A stretch of DNA of 64,000 nt from Chamaecyparis obtusa (lineage: Eukaryota; Streptophyta; Pinopsida; Cupressales; Cupressaceae), in NCBI GenBank assembly GCA_027943335.1, contig BSBK01001163.1, positions 134,001 to 198,000 of the forward strand, read 5' to 3'. Of the stretch, positions 46,700-57,098 are shown piece by piece. The translations under genes and the position numbers were made by a program. Every line of letters begins with the position of its first letter. The first letter of the stretch is position 1. The notes beneath the pieces are model-generated. The model was given only the letters and a program-made list of their open reading frames with translations. It searched no databases and was not told where the DNA came from.

Positions 46700-47665
46700 T
46701 TATATAATTCCTAAAGAAGCTCTTTCTCTAATATATAACTTGAAATGTTTACAATCAACAAGTAAATGTTTGTTACTATAATGAAAAGAACATTTGTATT
46801 TGTGTAAAGCATTGATCAGCATAGGTCTAAAGATTTCTTTCTTGGAATTCATTAGCTCAACATATACCTTCTTAGCCACTTCTTGATGAGTATTAATGTT
46901 TTCTAAGATAGGTGTGGGGAGAATAATATGAAGAGGAGGATGATGTTTAGCATCACCTACCTTAACTTGAGATTTTGAACAACCAACACCATAAATATCT
47001 AGTTTAGGGGGGATATGAACTGGAAATCTAATACCATGCTCATTAACTCCAAGCCCTAAACCTTTATAGCCTTGTTTAGCCACCATATTATATCTAGTAG
47101 TGTACATATTATGTAAAGCTTCTACAAGAGGTGATTGTTTATCATGTTCATGAGTAAAGGTTGCATAAGGTGGGATAATAGGCTTTGAAGAATTTTCTTT
47201 ACCTTTTCCTTTAATATCATCATGAATCGGAGAAGGTAAATCAAAGAAATCTTGCACATCCACATCCTGAGCTATAGCTTGAATCCCATCATAAGTATGG
47301 GAAGAGCAAGGATGAACAAATGGAGAATTATGTATCAGATTAGGATTAGGAAGATTAGGATTGATAGGATTAAGATTAGGATTTATACGATTAGGAATAT
47401 TAGGAGATGGTGTATCATCTACCAAATTCTTCACATAATCCAAAAGATTAATAAGGCCACCAAATAAATCTCTAATGAAGGTTTTAAATGTAGGCAAACT
47501 AGTGTCAGTCAACTTCACAAAAGAATAAGCAAGAGCAAAGTGAAGGGTCATCAATAAAATGAAGTGAATGATACTCTCATAAACAACATAGGTATTATAA
47601 AGAGATGCTAAAAGAAGAGTAATAAAGAACATAACTACACTCCAAAGCATCTTAACAATCACCAT
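46700..47665 (-). CDS. E1 321-aa protein: two membrane helices, G-patch-like motif and CHHC knuckle
   Basis: This frame is open from ATG 47665, about 150 bp after the PBS, with no internal stop. Residues about 5-23 and 32-50 are long hydrophobic stretches that look like membrane helices. A Pro/Asn-rich spacer follows at about 87-112. Residues 199-206 read GYKGLGLG, with a trailing NEHG and P, like a G-patch. Near the end, Cys292, His295, His300 and Cys305 give CX2HX4HX4C, the spacing of a retroviral zinc knuckle with the second Cys replaced by His. The gag of element H has the same variant, and H also has a G-patch. I infer a rearranged gag-like RNA-binding protein of a Tat-related family. 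The role of the helices is unknown. It could be made and used in trans, or be a relic that happens to stay open. Confidence 0.6.
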   Translation of the reverse strand: MVIVKMLWSVVMFFITLLLASLYNTYVVYESIIHFILLMTLHFALAYSFVKLTDTSLPTFKTFIRDLFGGLINLLDYVKNLVDDTPSPNIPNRINPNLNPINPNLPNPNLIHNSPFVHPCSSHTYDGIQAIAQDVDVQDFFDLPSPIHDDIKGKGKENSSKPIIPPYATFTHEHDKQSPLVEALHNMYTTRYNMVAKQGYKGLGLGVNEHGIRFPVHIPPKLDIYGVGCSKSQVKVGDAKHHPPLHIILPTPILENINTHQEVAKKVYVELMNSKKEIFRPMLINALHKYKCSFHYSNKHLLVDCKHFKLYIRERASLGII

Positions 47666-47804
47666 AGAAAATGAAATAAAAGAAATAGATTTGTATTTTA
47701 CTGATTAGATAGATTTTTTTGTATTTTTGAACTTTAAAATGCAAGAGCATAAACTAGACCTAATCTAAAAGGCAATCTAACACCAAAAAGAAAGAGAGTA
47801 AGCT

Positions 47805-47819
47805 TGTTGGGTTCACCAA
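47805..47819 (-). other. Element E1 putative primer-binding site
   Basis: Minus strand TTGGTGAACCCAACA starts 2 bp after the LTR end. The matching tRNA was not identified. Confidence 0.6.
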
Positions 47820-48404
47820 AATGAATAGAGGTAATATGGCTTCACTCCTATTCAAATGTGTATATTGTGTGTAATGTATGGGGGAAATATTAGATCCACT
47901 CCTAAATCCAAATTCCCAAAGGAGAGATCTGATTTGATCAACCAAAATGTTAATGGACAATTGAATCAATCTATGGAGAATATGAAAGAGAGAGAAAAAC
48001 CCTATATTTCCCTATGGTAGAATTGAAGTGTTTAGAATTTGAAATAATTGAAATGCAAGTACTAACCTCAAATTAGGGAAAATCTAGAAAATGCAAATTT
48101 CTGATGTCTGTGTGTACTTTTAGGAAATTTTGCAACCTATTTCAGACTGGAAATGCCAAGATGGAGAAAACCCAAAAATATTTTCCAAGATGAGATTAGG
48201 TCAACTTTGACCCTTGTAAAAGGTCAAAGGCTAGATTCTTTGTTTGAAGGCCAATTCTGACTTTCTTCATAGATCGTAGAATTTTTCCTAAAAGGGTATC
48301 CAAATCTACTCTCATATCTGAAATCCTGCACCTATACCTACAAGAAAAAGAGGATTTTTGTTGCTTGTTTGAGGATGAGATGCAAAAATGAGAGAGGAAG
48401 GCCT

Positions 48405-48413
48405 CCTTTTATA
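48405..48413 (-). promoter_or_regulatory. Element E1 TATA box, 5' LTR
   Basis: TATAAAAGG on the minus strand, followed by a pyrimidine-rich leader. The equivalent box in E2 is at 50420-50428. Confidence 0.7.
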
Positions 48414-48641
48414 GTGAGCTAGGGCACAATCCTATAGAGGGTCCATCTTGGATAATTACATCTAAATTAGGTCCTAACCTTTAGAAAATATACCTAGATT
48501 AAATGCAATTAGAGGATTTACCATTTTGAAACCCGAAATAGCCAACCCAGAGCTGGGAAAACAAATATCCCCGAAACTTGACACCCGAAAATCAAAGAAT
48601 TTGTTATTTTGAAAGAGGGGGGAAAAATTGAGCTTGGGACT

Positions 48642-48696
48642 AACCTAGTCAGGATCAAGGTCAATTCTGACCTAGTCAAGATCAACCTCAATTCTG
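48642..48696. repeat. 27-bp tandem repeat in E1 5' LTR, two units
   Basis: Units beginning (T/G)ACCTAGTC start at about 48641 and 48669, matching the array at 40264-40345. Confidence 0.8.
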
Positions 48697-49067
48697 ACCC
48701 TATGGGCCCAGATCTAGCCAAAATCAGGACAGGAGGTCCTAGGGATGCTCGGAGACCTAGAAATGATACCAAAATAAGACAGAATGCTAGGGATAGGCAT
48801 AAAATCCTATGATGACTATGATGAAGGCTAGGAGGACCTATTTCTAAGTCCACCTAGAAAATAGAGCCATGGAAGAGGGAAATTAAGGAGAATCCTTGGG
48901 ATCCTAACCCTAATTGCACCCATAATGAAGTAGAAAAGAAGTGGAAAGCGGGGAGAAAGAAAAATGAAAGAAAAGATCAATTCAAGGCATATGATATGGC
49001 CCCAAACCACTTACTCGAAGGGCTAAAAACTCTTAACTTGGAAGTGCTTCCATTTTAAGATGATATA

Positions 49068-49072
49068 GTTGT
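49068..49072. repeat. Target-site duplication of element E1, right (GTTGT)
   Basis: Matches 39442-39446. Confidence 0.92.
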
Positions 49073-49190
49073 TAATAAGATATCTCGTTACCTTGTGAAT
49101 TAGGTATCCTCCTTCTCTTCCTTATCATGTCTAGTACACAACCATGATAAGGAGGGGATAATATATAGGGTCTCCCTTATGCTATATTTA

Positions 49191-49408
49191 TCAATTTCAA
49201 ATATGCTAAACCCTTGGAAGGTAACACACATAAGTTGCTAAATCCTAAAGAGATGTGCATTTTCAATTTCAAATATGTTAAATCCTCTGAAGGTAATGCA
49301 CATAAGTTGCTAAATCTTGAAGAGACACACATTTTCGATTTCAAATATGTTAAATCCTCAAAAGGTAACACACATAAGTTGTTAAATCTTGAAGAGACAT
49401 GCATTTTA
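49191..49408 (+). repeat. 71-bp tandem repeat, three units, in E2 internal region
   Basis: Three units of about 71 bp share AATTTCAAATATG, GGTAAYRCACATAAGTTG and TAAATC words. E1 has a related, less regular array on the opposite strand at 41255-41575. The minus-strand frame 49177-49470 reads through the array as a repeated peptide and is not called as a gene. Confidence 0.85.
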
Positions 49409-49956
49409 TTTTCCATAGTGATACAAGAATGTGGATCTATGGGTATTCCAAAAGCCACCAGAAGATGCATTACAACTACAAAGCATAGTTTTTTGGGTGA
49501 ACTATCAGTTTTTGCTACCTGTTGGGCTCTCCCTCATTGGTGATCCATGGTAAGGTGGGCATCTTATTGGGTGAGGTAATCACTTTCACTTTTTATATCT
49601 TTTCACTTTCATGCTAGTAGGATTAGATCATGAAGCTATGTTATTTATAGTGTTTCTCTTGTCTTTCTTATGTAATCATTTATGCTTTTATGACATCTTT
49701 CCAAATATGATATTAGTATAGGAAACATTTCTTACCTAGTTTATTTGGTTTTTTTTTGGACTAACCTGTCTTTTTATGTCTTTTATCTTTGTCTTGGTTT
49801 TCTCTTTGTTTTTGCACCCTCATTTGTGTACATTGAGTTAGAATCCTTGGATTGGGGGATCATGTCCTCAACTAAGTGATATTCTATCTCATTATGAATC
49901 CACTAGGATCTTTCTTCTCCTTTACTAAGAGTTTGCATTGAATCCATATTCTTGCT

Positions 49957-49968
49957 AAAGGGGGGGTT
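49957..49968 (+). other. Element E2 polypurine tract
   Basis: AAAGGGGGGGTT, 8 bp before the LTR start. A second tract AAGGAGGGG lies upstream at 49150-49158. Confidence 0.75.
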
Positions 49969-50166
49969 AAATATAATGTTAGAAAATGGAAGCACTTCCA
50001 TTTAGGACTAGTTTAGCCCTTTGAGTAAGTGGTTTGGGGTAATGTCAAATGCCTTGAATGTGTCTTTGACTTGGATCTGGCTCTTTTCCCTATTCTTCCC
50101 TATTTTCCACTTCTTTCTTGCATAACTCTGGCATCCTAAATTAAAGTTATGAGATTGTTGACCTCA

Positions 50167-50216
50167 GGGTCAAGGTTGACCTTGACCCTGACCAAGGTCA
50201 ATGTCAACCTTGACCC
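50167..50216. repeat. Perfect 14-bp inverted repeat in E2 LTR
   Basis: GGGTCAAGGTTGAC at 50167-50180 and GTCAACCTTGACCC at 50203-50216 are exact reverse complements, 22 bp apart and about 200 bp before the TATA box. Confidence 0.9.
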
Positions 50217-50419
50217 AAGGTCCAAATTTCAAAATCCCAAAGTTTTCAGATGTTAGGTTTCAGAAAGATTTATTTCCCACTTTTGGGTTAGCTGTTTTGG
50301 GCTTGAAAATGGTAAACTCTTAAATTATATTTAATTTAAGTCCATTTCTAGGGACAAAGGTTTAAATGGTAGTTTAATTCTCCTATGTAGGCCTCTCTAG
50401 AAGTTTTTCCCTAGACTAG

Positions 50420-50428
50420 TATAAAAGG
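50420..50428 (+). promoter_or_regulatory. Element E2 TATA box
   Basis: TATAAAAGG, followed by a CTCTCTCATTT leader like that of E1. Confidence 0.7.
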
Positions 50429-51087
50429 AAGCATTCCTCTCTCATTTCAATCCCTCTCCATCTCAAGTAAGCACTCCATCCATATCTCAATCATCAATCA
50501 AGTGTGAAATTCATTATCAAGAAATAACTCTCAATCATCTACATTCAAGCATTCAAGTTCTCCATTGAAGATAAAGGATTCAATAATTTAAGCCTTTAGA
50601 GGGATTTGGTTCAAGCATTCAAGATTCATCATTCAAACACTAGATCTATCCATCATGTAGGTGTGATCTTCCTTCAAGATCCTTTATTCATCTTCAAGAT
50701 CTATTCATTCTACCTTCAAGGTGGATTCCAAGAATACAATCATGGAGGTTTTGATTTACATTTATTAAGTGTCAAGTCCAAGTTTTCATATCAACATACT
50801 TGATTACATTTCAAATAAAATTGTATATCTATTGAATATCATAGCTTCATTATTAGATCTACTTCTACTACTTGCTAGCATTCTCTATTTCAATTCCATT
50901 TTTAAGATTGATTCCAAATTGGGGTATGACCAAGGAAAACTCCTCATCCAAACAACAAAACCATTTTTCTTGCAGGAATAGGTATGGAATAGTGAATTTC
51001 AGTGCAGATCTAGACACCCTTTTTGGAAAAATTTCAGGATCCATGAACAGAATTTCCATCGGAGCAACGAAGGTCAAGGTCAACCGT

Positions 51088-51133
51088 TCTACCTAGGTCA
51101 AGGTTGACCTTTCTACCTAGGTCAAGGTTGACC
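51088..51133 (+). repeat. 23-bp direct repeat, two units, in E2 LTR
   Basis: Two exact 23-bp units starting at 51088 and 51111, each with CTACCTAGG and GTCAAGGTTGACC. Confidence 0.88.
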
Positions 51134-51387
51134 TTTTCTAGAAAAGAAAAAGGTTTCTGGGTTTTCTTTGTCTCCGTGTTTCTAGATTAGATCTAGTTGC
51201 AGAATTTCCTAAAACTGAGTACAGACCCCATAAAATAGTGATTTTCAAATCTGCTACCTTTCAAGATAAGTGTTTATGTTTTATTAAGTTTTATATGTCC
51301 ACAACATTTTCCACACACCACATCTACATGCCTCTACACAAAACACACATACATTCATATAATAATATATCTTTAGATATGTTTTTA

Positions 51388-51560
51388 TATCTTACAGTAA
51401 TAATATTGGTCATTTTGCATCTAAATGTCCTATAAGGGTTCATAAGCACAAACCTAAGTTTCACATACCTAATTACTCAAAGGATGAAGAATGTTACTAT
51501 GCTAGTGAAGGTGTTTCTAATTGTGTGATGATATTATTCACCTTCATGAAATTACAAGAT
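51388..51560 (+). pseudogene. Copia gag zinc-knuckle fragment
   Basis: One short frame reads NNIGHFASKCPIR, then a basic stretch, then CYYASEGVS, as found after the gag core of copia elements. The first two Cys of the knuckle are lost. No other part of this element is seen nearby. It is a relic wedged between the E2 LTR and the LTR of H. Confidence 0.6.
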
Positions 51561-52370
51561 TAACTAAGAACAACAAAAATTAGAGTGAGAACTAATCTAA
51601 TCAATGCATAATTAATCTATCAACATCTCATGGATCTCTAAAATAAAGTGGTAAATGAGGCTCTCAGCTATGATCCTCACTAGTGACACTCTAAAAATGA
51701 GAATTAAGCTATATGATATGCAATTAAGATCTATTCAATCAAATTCTAGCTCTATTTGATGAACAATCTACTATGATCAAAGAAATTAAGCTATTAAAAT
51801 TGACAAGTGAGTGGTGTGGATGCAAATTGCAAGAGCTTTGTTGCAATTCAAAGATATGGAGTGGATCCTTAATACCTCAAAATGCTTTCTACTTATAGGA
51901 TTTTCCCAAGGGTAGGGGGTAGAGTGAGTTGATCATGGTTATGCTTGGGTAAGGTCAATTGGCTTTGCTTTGTCCATAAATGGGGGGAAAAGGAGGGGAC
52001 AATCATTTAAATGGTTTCAAAAGGCTGGACCATTTCAACAAAAGTGAGTGATTTGTGTCCATTTTGTCTCCAATTTTCTTTGTTGAAGGAAATTATGATT
52101 TATTAATTAATTAAAGTAATTAAATTTAGCCATGAAGGGTAAGAGATTCATTTTGATTTTTGCTTTCAACAACTATGTCATTAATTGAATTTAATCAATT
52201 TCTTAGTGTTTTTCCCCTTTTCAAGCTTTATTTAATCATTTAATCATTTAATTGAATTTTCCTTTGATTTGAATTGCCTTTGTTCCATTTATTGATTTTT
52301 TGTGCTATTTTGATGATTTGATGCACCTTTTTTATTGATTTAAGCCTTTGACCAATTTTCCATGTCTACA
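51561..52370 (-). repeat. Element H 3' LTR (left boundary uncertain)
   Basis: On the minus strand the LTR starts TGTAGACATGG at 52370, right after a strong polypurine tract. A TATAAGTA box lies at 51890-51897 on that strand. The far end is estimated, since the other LTR is beyond the window. Confidence 0.6.
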
Positions 52371-52385
52371 AATGCCCCTCTTTGA
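52371..52385 (-). other. Element H polypurine tract
   Basis: The minus strand reads TCAAAGAGGGGCATT just before the LTR start. Confidence 0.88.
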
Positions 52386-52979
52386 GTCGATGTGTGAAGA
52401 ACACCGATTCAAAGATTCTTTATGTCCTGATTGCGATTCCCTATGTGATTGATTGCTGCCTCTTGATACAAAAAAAATTTATGATGCCCCACTGATTTCA
52501 TGATGTATGATTGTGATTTTGATTTGATACCCTTATTGCCCCCTCAGAAATTAAAACATATGAATTGCGTGATTTGAAACGATTATTGATGTTTGATATA
52601 GCAAATATGTTTTAGTTTCTGACTATTGATAATATCCCATGATGTATGATTATGCCCTAGTTTGATTTGATATGCTAAGAGAAGTCAATGGCTAATTTCA
52701 AGTTCAAAATTAGGTCAAAACTACCTTAAATAGTTTAAGAACCCTCTTTTACCATTCATTTTTACTTTTTACCCTTGGTGATTTTGCTCTGATTCTCTAG
52801 CGATTTCAAGATGGTTGTGCCGATTCAGGAGCATAGATTCGAGAGATGCCAGAGATATGCGAGAGCTGTTGATTATGGGCCTCTAATAAGTTATTATGAA
52901 CTTTGATCTTGCATTTATTGATCATTTATTAAGCATTTATTGTAATTTCATGTTTTATCCTTGCTTTGCATTCAAGAAA
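52386..52979. other. Element H 3' non-coding region next to the polypurine tract
   Basis: About 600 bp with no gene. A second pyrimidine run, TTGCCCCCTC near 52538, reads as a purine tract on the sense strand. Confidence 0.6.
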
Positions 52980-53332
52980 TCACGCCTACGAAAGAATTGA
53001 TTGTCACCTAGGGTCATTTACTATCGCATCTGCTATTTTTATTATTGCCTCCATGTAATAATCTCCCACCTAGAAGACAATTAAGTCTCACCTAGCAGGA
53101 AAAAGCTATCGCCTTGCCCCAGGGAAAAATATCCCTTTTCGAATAGGTTATCGACTACTCAAAACCTAACCATTTAACTATCGCCTAAGGGAAAACTCTA
53201 TGTCACTTTGTCAAATTCACTGTCACGTATAGAAAATCTGTCACCTGGCAGAATAATAAAGTCACTTAGGACCAAATTAAGTCACGCCTAGGTTAAAATG
53301 TCACCTAACAGCAGAAAAATCACGCCTGATGT
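52980..53332. repeat. Array of short GTCACCTAGG-like motifs upstream of the PMD gene
   Basis: About twelve variants of GTCACCTAGG, TCACGCCTAGG or ATCGCCTAAGG are scattered here. Clear ones start at 52980, 53003, 53085, 53178, 53221, 53240, 53261, 53281, 53300 and 53320, with the last five about 20 bp apart. The array lies about 320 bp before the PMD frame, in its sense-upstream region. Confidence 0.65.
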
Positions 53333-53649
53333 ATTTTTTGCAAAATTTCCATACTTTTTACACATGTGCTGATTATATCTGATAAACAATTTGATAACCC
53401 CCTGATGAGAAAGTTGGCTAATTAGTGTAGGTCTATTATTGTCAACAAAACATTGGTTTAGATATCAGGATAGTAGTACTTTAGAATATGATTTGTCAAT
53501 CTAATTTGAATATTAACTGATAGGATAAATCAATTAGTGTGAAAACCAATATGATTTGAGACTATCACTTCATTCTCAGGACATAGAGAAATGAACGATG
53601 ATACTTTAGTGTGATTACTTGATACTTTTGATTGACTTGAGATAATTCC
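53333..53649. other. Region between motif array and PMD frame
   Basis: No feature recognised. The PMD frame has no upstream ATG here; a TGA lies shortly before 53650 in frame. Confidence 0.5.
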
Positions 53650-55273
53650 TTGATACAATGTACTGATATTATTCCTTTACCTTGCCAACAGGATCATTAT
53701 CCTACTTTATACGTCCATTTAGTTGCGTCATGGGTTATTGACTTAGGTCAGAGACTTTCTACAGCTAAGTTCCAAGTTATTGAGAGATGTGGTTTGAGTT
53801 TCCTCCTTGATCTCCCATGGTTCCAAATGAACAATGGTTTATTGACTACAGTGGTAGAGCGATGGCACTCTGACCACAACACATTTCACTTGCCCTATGG
53901 AGAGATGATGATCACACCAGAGGACGTGTATCAATTATTGCGGATTCCTTGCAGGGGTGAGTTGGTGTACTATGATTCTACATATGATTCCTCTGTCTGC
54001 CGATGAGTATTTGGGGACAAGACCATTGGAGATGGGGATATGATTAAATGGCCTTAGTTTGCCTCTTTTCCAACATTACCAGTAGTTTTGGGTGCCTTGA
54101 TTGGCAGTCTACTTCTTCCTGACTGGTGAGGTCATGGTTTTTCAATCAGTTGGGGCCAGATTATAGAGGCTTTACTTGCTTATCCTTGATGGTTTGATTG
54201 GGGTTCCTGCATCTTGGCCTAGTTGTATCATGATTTACATGAGGTAGTTTATCAAGGTAGCACCTCATTGTCAGCAGGTGTTATTTTTTTGCAATTATGG
54301 ATATGGGAACATCTTCCCATTACTAGGCCTATTTCTAATAGAGTTTGACCTCAGGGATATCCCTATGCTTTCTTATATATAGGCATGGTCATATAGCATC
54401 ATATGGGTCATTTGGATTACTGGCAATGTCAGATTGATGATTTGGATCAGGTTATATGGTGTCCTTATCTCAGTTGTGATCATTGGAGAGAGGATGGTGA
54501 TGAGTTACCATATATGTTTGCCCCTCGCTAGATGATTGGGTGCACTCCTACCACTATTGAGCACTTCTACTTTGGCAGAGTTTTGAGACAGTATGGGTGG
54601 ATTCAAGATATGCCTCAGGGCAATGCATTATATGCTTGAGTATAGGTAGAGATTTCTCTATGGGGTCCCTATATTGATTATCAGTTTGCATTAGGTCAGA
54701 TTGCGGGTATGACTATCTGCAGATGGGAGATACTTCTTGGTATGGATGATGTTGGGATGTCACATGATTATGCAGATTGGTGGTCTCACCATAGGTTTCC
54801 TTGATTTACTGATCCAGCTGAGCCTATTCCTGGACATCGTGATGGTGAGAGGGGTGGTAGACATCGGACAGGTCAGGGACATAGACATCCTCAGGTCATT
54901 GCAGGGGGAGGTCAGGTGAGATGAGATCCGAGTCATGATAGGAAGGATAGAGCATAGGATGATGTAGCTATTAGATGGCCTAGAGCAGATAGACAGGACA
55001 AAGTGCATAGACATCAGAAAGCTCAGAGACATGCACAGATTGATGTAGCTAGGTAGGTTCCTAGGATATTAGATCCCTTGGTATAGTTATAGAGAGTGGC
55101 CTTAGCATAACCTGATGATGATGTGGCTCATCAGGATTAGGTACAGTAGGATGATGCACAGCAGGCTAATGCACAACAGGATGATGGAGCTCCACAGATG
55201 CCTCCACTAGCTCAACAGCCACAGGGTGCACAGGATGATCACATGGATGGATTAGAGTGAGGTTTACAGTCTA
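53650..55273 (+). pseudogene. Antisense plant mobile domain (PMD) gene of element H
   Basis: The open first part (53650-54006) reads VIERCGLSFLLDLPW, a VERWHSDHNTFHLPYGEM block and TPEDVYQLLRIP, the typical N-terminal half of the PMD (Pfam PF10536 type). The same frame goes on, through many stops, with LLPDW, LHEVVYQGSTSL, a WIWEHLPITRP block, RVLRQYGWIQDMP and a Gln/Asp/His-rich tail to about 55273. No frameshift is needed. Most stops are TGA at Arg-like or TAG at Gln/Trp-like positions. It faces opposite to gag-pol and lies between integrase and 3' LTR, where antisense extra genes are known in some Tat-type elements. Its function is not known. Confidence 0.82.
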
Positions 55274-57098
55274 TGAGGATAGAGATATCCACTATTGTGG
55301 GTTGATTGGACTAGGTTGCCTCTTTATTATAGTAGCTTGTATCTGTCATGGTTGTTTAGAGGCAGGATGGAGTGGGTACATCATAGGATCCTCCCCCATA
55401 GGATAGTAGAGGGCCAAATGGATCTGGTGCTACAGGCTCTTGAGCGATATGATGATAGATTTACTCAGTGTTGTTGGTTCATCTTTTATGTTATACTCAT
55501 TTATCAGAACATTTGATAGATCACTTTGATGATACCTTGACATATTTGATGTATGGGATCCTCCTTTTTGATGATGATATACTTCTTGATTCTCTTTGAT
55601 GAGTTTGATTATAAGATTATCTTTTATGCAGCTATATGATGTTTGATTTTCATTTACTTGAAATCATGCTATGAATGCAATATCTTATTTTATGATATAT
55701 ATAGATGTATGCAAAGATGGATGAATTTGATGATGCTCTTTTGTTGTTCATGTATGGACTTAAGATGTTTAATGGAAATGCACATGTATGGTCCTATGTT
55801 TTGTTGATTTTTCAATGTATGCCAGTTTATCCTTAACTATATGAGTGCACATGATGTATGGATGATTTTTCATTGTAAATGTGGATAATGAATAATGCTC
55901 AATGCGTGCATACAAAAGATAATCTCATTTTCTTTATTGTGTTTTATCAATAACAAACATTATTATTGAACCCCTTCTGTGTAAGTGTTTTAACTACCCA
56001 AGATTATTGATGTACCCCCTCGTTCCCTTGGAAAAATAACCATAAACACATGCATTTGATCAAACAAGACAATGCAATTAATCTAACAAGATAATGCAAT
56101 GAATCTAATATGCTTTGCAATGCAACCTAAGTGTCACCAGCTTTTAGCAAATAAATGCCTTGAGGATAAATTTTCATCATTGAGCATTTGAGACCGGAAA
56201 ACAAGTACAATCACCACTGCCCACTGACATGATGATATGAATACCACTTTTTATCGCATTTGGTAACCTCCTTTATGAACTAGTACAACCCTCACTAGTT
56301 GGATGACCAACTATGGGAGTCTGAATATCGGTGTCAATGGATTCAATGTTGCAAGTGGATTTTTGGTATTAAGATATAGAAAATCTAAATAACCAAGGGA
56401 TCCATTTGCGTAAACAAAAAAAGGTCAATCCATCCACTTATGAGATAGTCCTCGATGGTTCTTTGATGACCATGTCGTTAGACAACTTCCCATAAGGTGA
56501 CAAATCTTCCTCCAAACAGTCACTCAAAGGAAATAAAAATATCGTATCTCTATCATTGCCAATACCATCAATTAGCTAAAGAGACTTGATATAAATCAGT
56601 AGATATAAGCAAAGAGATTTTTAACCAACTTTCAAAAGAATCTTTCAAGTGTTTTGCATTGTTTCTTGATTTTCAAATAGTATTTCCAAGTACCTTGATC
56701 ATTAATGATGTTTGATTTTCATTTAATCCCAAATAATAAAGTCTATTAAGGCTCAAGGATTTTGTTGTGGTAATCAATTTCTTGGTTTATGAACAATGAT
56801 ATCTATGAAAGGTTCACAAAAATATGCTTCTTTCTTCTGAAATTCGGATCTTTCTCTCTCTCTGTTTGACTCTAACTAAATGTTGTTTGTTTGAATCCTT
56901 TTTATGTACCAACTTTGTGATATGCTCTTTGTTGCCCCCAAGTGTCTGAATAGACCCATTTTGACAACTTTGGGCAATGCAAATGATGAAGCTACCAAGC
57001 TTTATTAGGACTATGTACAAATGATGGATGCAATGAAGGTTTGGACAAATGGGATGATGAGATGCATTATGTACAAATGCAACCTAGGAAAGACCGAC
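55274..57098. other. Element H spacer between PMD and repeats
   Basis: Non-coding by my reading. The frames 55295-55516 and 56814-57020 show no likeness to known domains. It contains CCCCCTCGTTCCC near 56017, a purine tract on the gag-pol strand. Confidence 0.55.

Larger units (their letters stand above)
39447..49067 (-). mobile_element. Element E1: non-autonomous LTR retrotransposon with a membrane-helix ORF, interrupted by F
   Basis: The LTRs are 1272 bp (left) and 1246 bp (right), bounded by TGAATAG and GATGATACA/ATA and by a GTTGT duplication. A PBS lies next to the right LTR and a purine-rich tract next to the left one, so the element reads on the minus strand. After removing F the element is about 5.76 kb. 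No protease, RT, RNase H or integrase can be found inside. The only sizeable frame is 46700-47665. This is the layout of a large non-autonomous derivative that depends on enzymes from a relative. Confidence 0.9.
47822..49067 (-). repeat. Element E1 5' LTR
   Basis: 1246 bp, matching 39447-40718 and one 27-bp unit shorter. Its end GATGATATA has the terminal CA changed to TA. Confidence 0.92.
49073..51250 (+). mobile_element. Element E2, 3' internal region and 3' LTR (right of E1)
   Basis: This is a plus-strand member of the E family, diverged from E1. Parts 49073-49976 match the reverse complement of 40719-41640 and the LTR matches the reverse complement of 39447-40718 in blocks. It is the continuation of 39171-39446 across the E1 insertion. 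The right end of the LTR, near 51250, is set only by where likeness to E1 fades. Confidence 0.75.
49977..51250 (+). repeat. Element E2 3' LTR
   Basis: Begins TGTTAGAAAATGG. A TATA box lies at 50420-50428. Upstream of it is a GGTCAAGG-rich palindromic block (50167-50223), and in U5 a 23-bp direct repeat (51088-51133). The small frames within it are not called. Confidence 0.72.

Noticed and set aside
49191..49408. CRISPR-like regular repeat
   Set aside because: Units are contiguous tandem repeats without unique spacers, and the context is a plant retrotransposon.
49177..49470. Minus-strand frame encoding a repeated peptide
   Set aside because: It reads through a 71-bp DNA tandem repeat, and related copies in E1 are not open. 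The repeat explains it.
54737..55032. Frames on both strands overlapping the PMD tail
   Set aside because: The PMD frame itself continues here with recognisable blocks; these are shadows.
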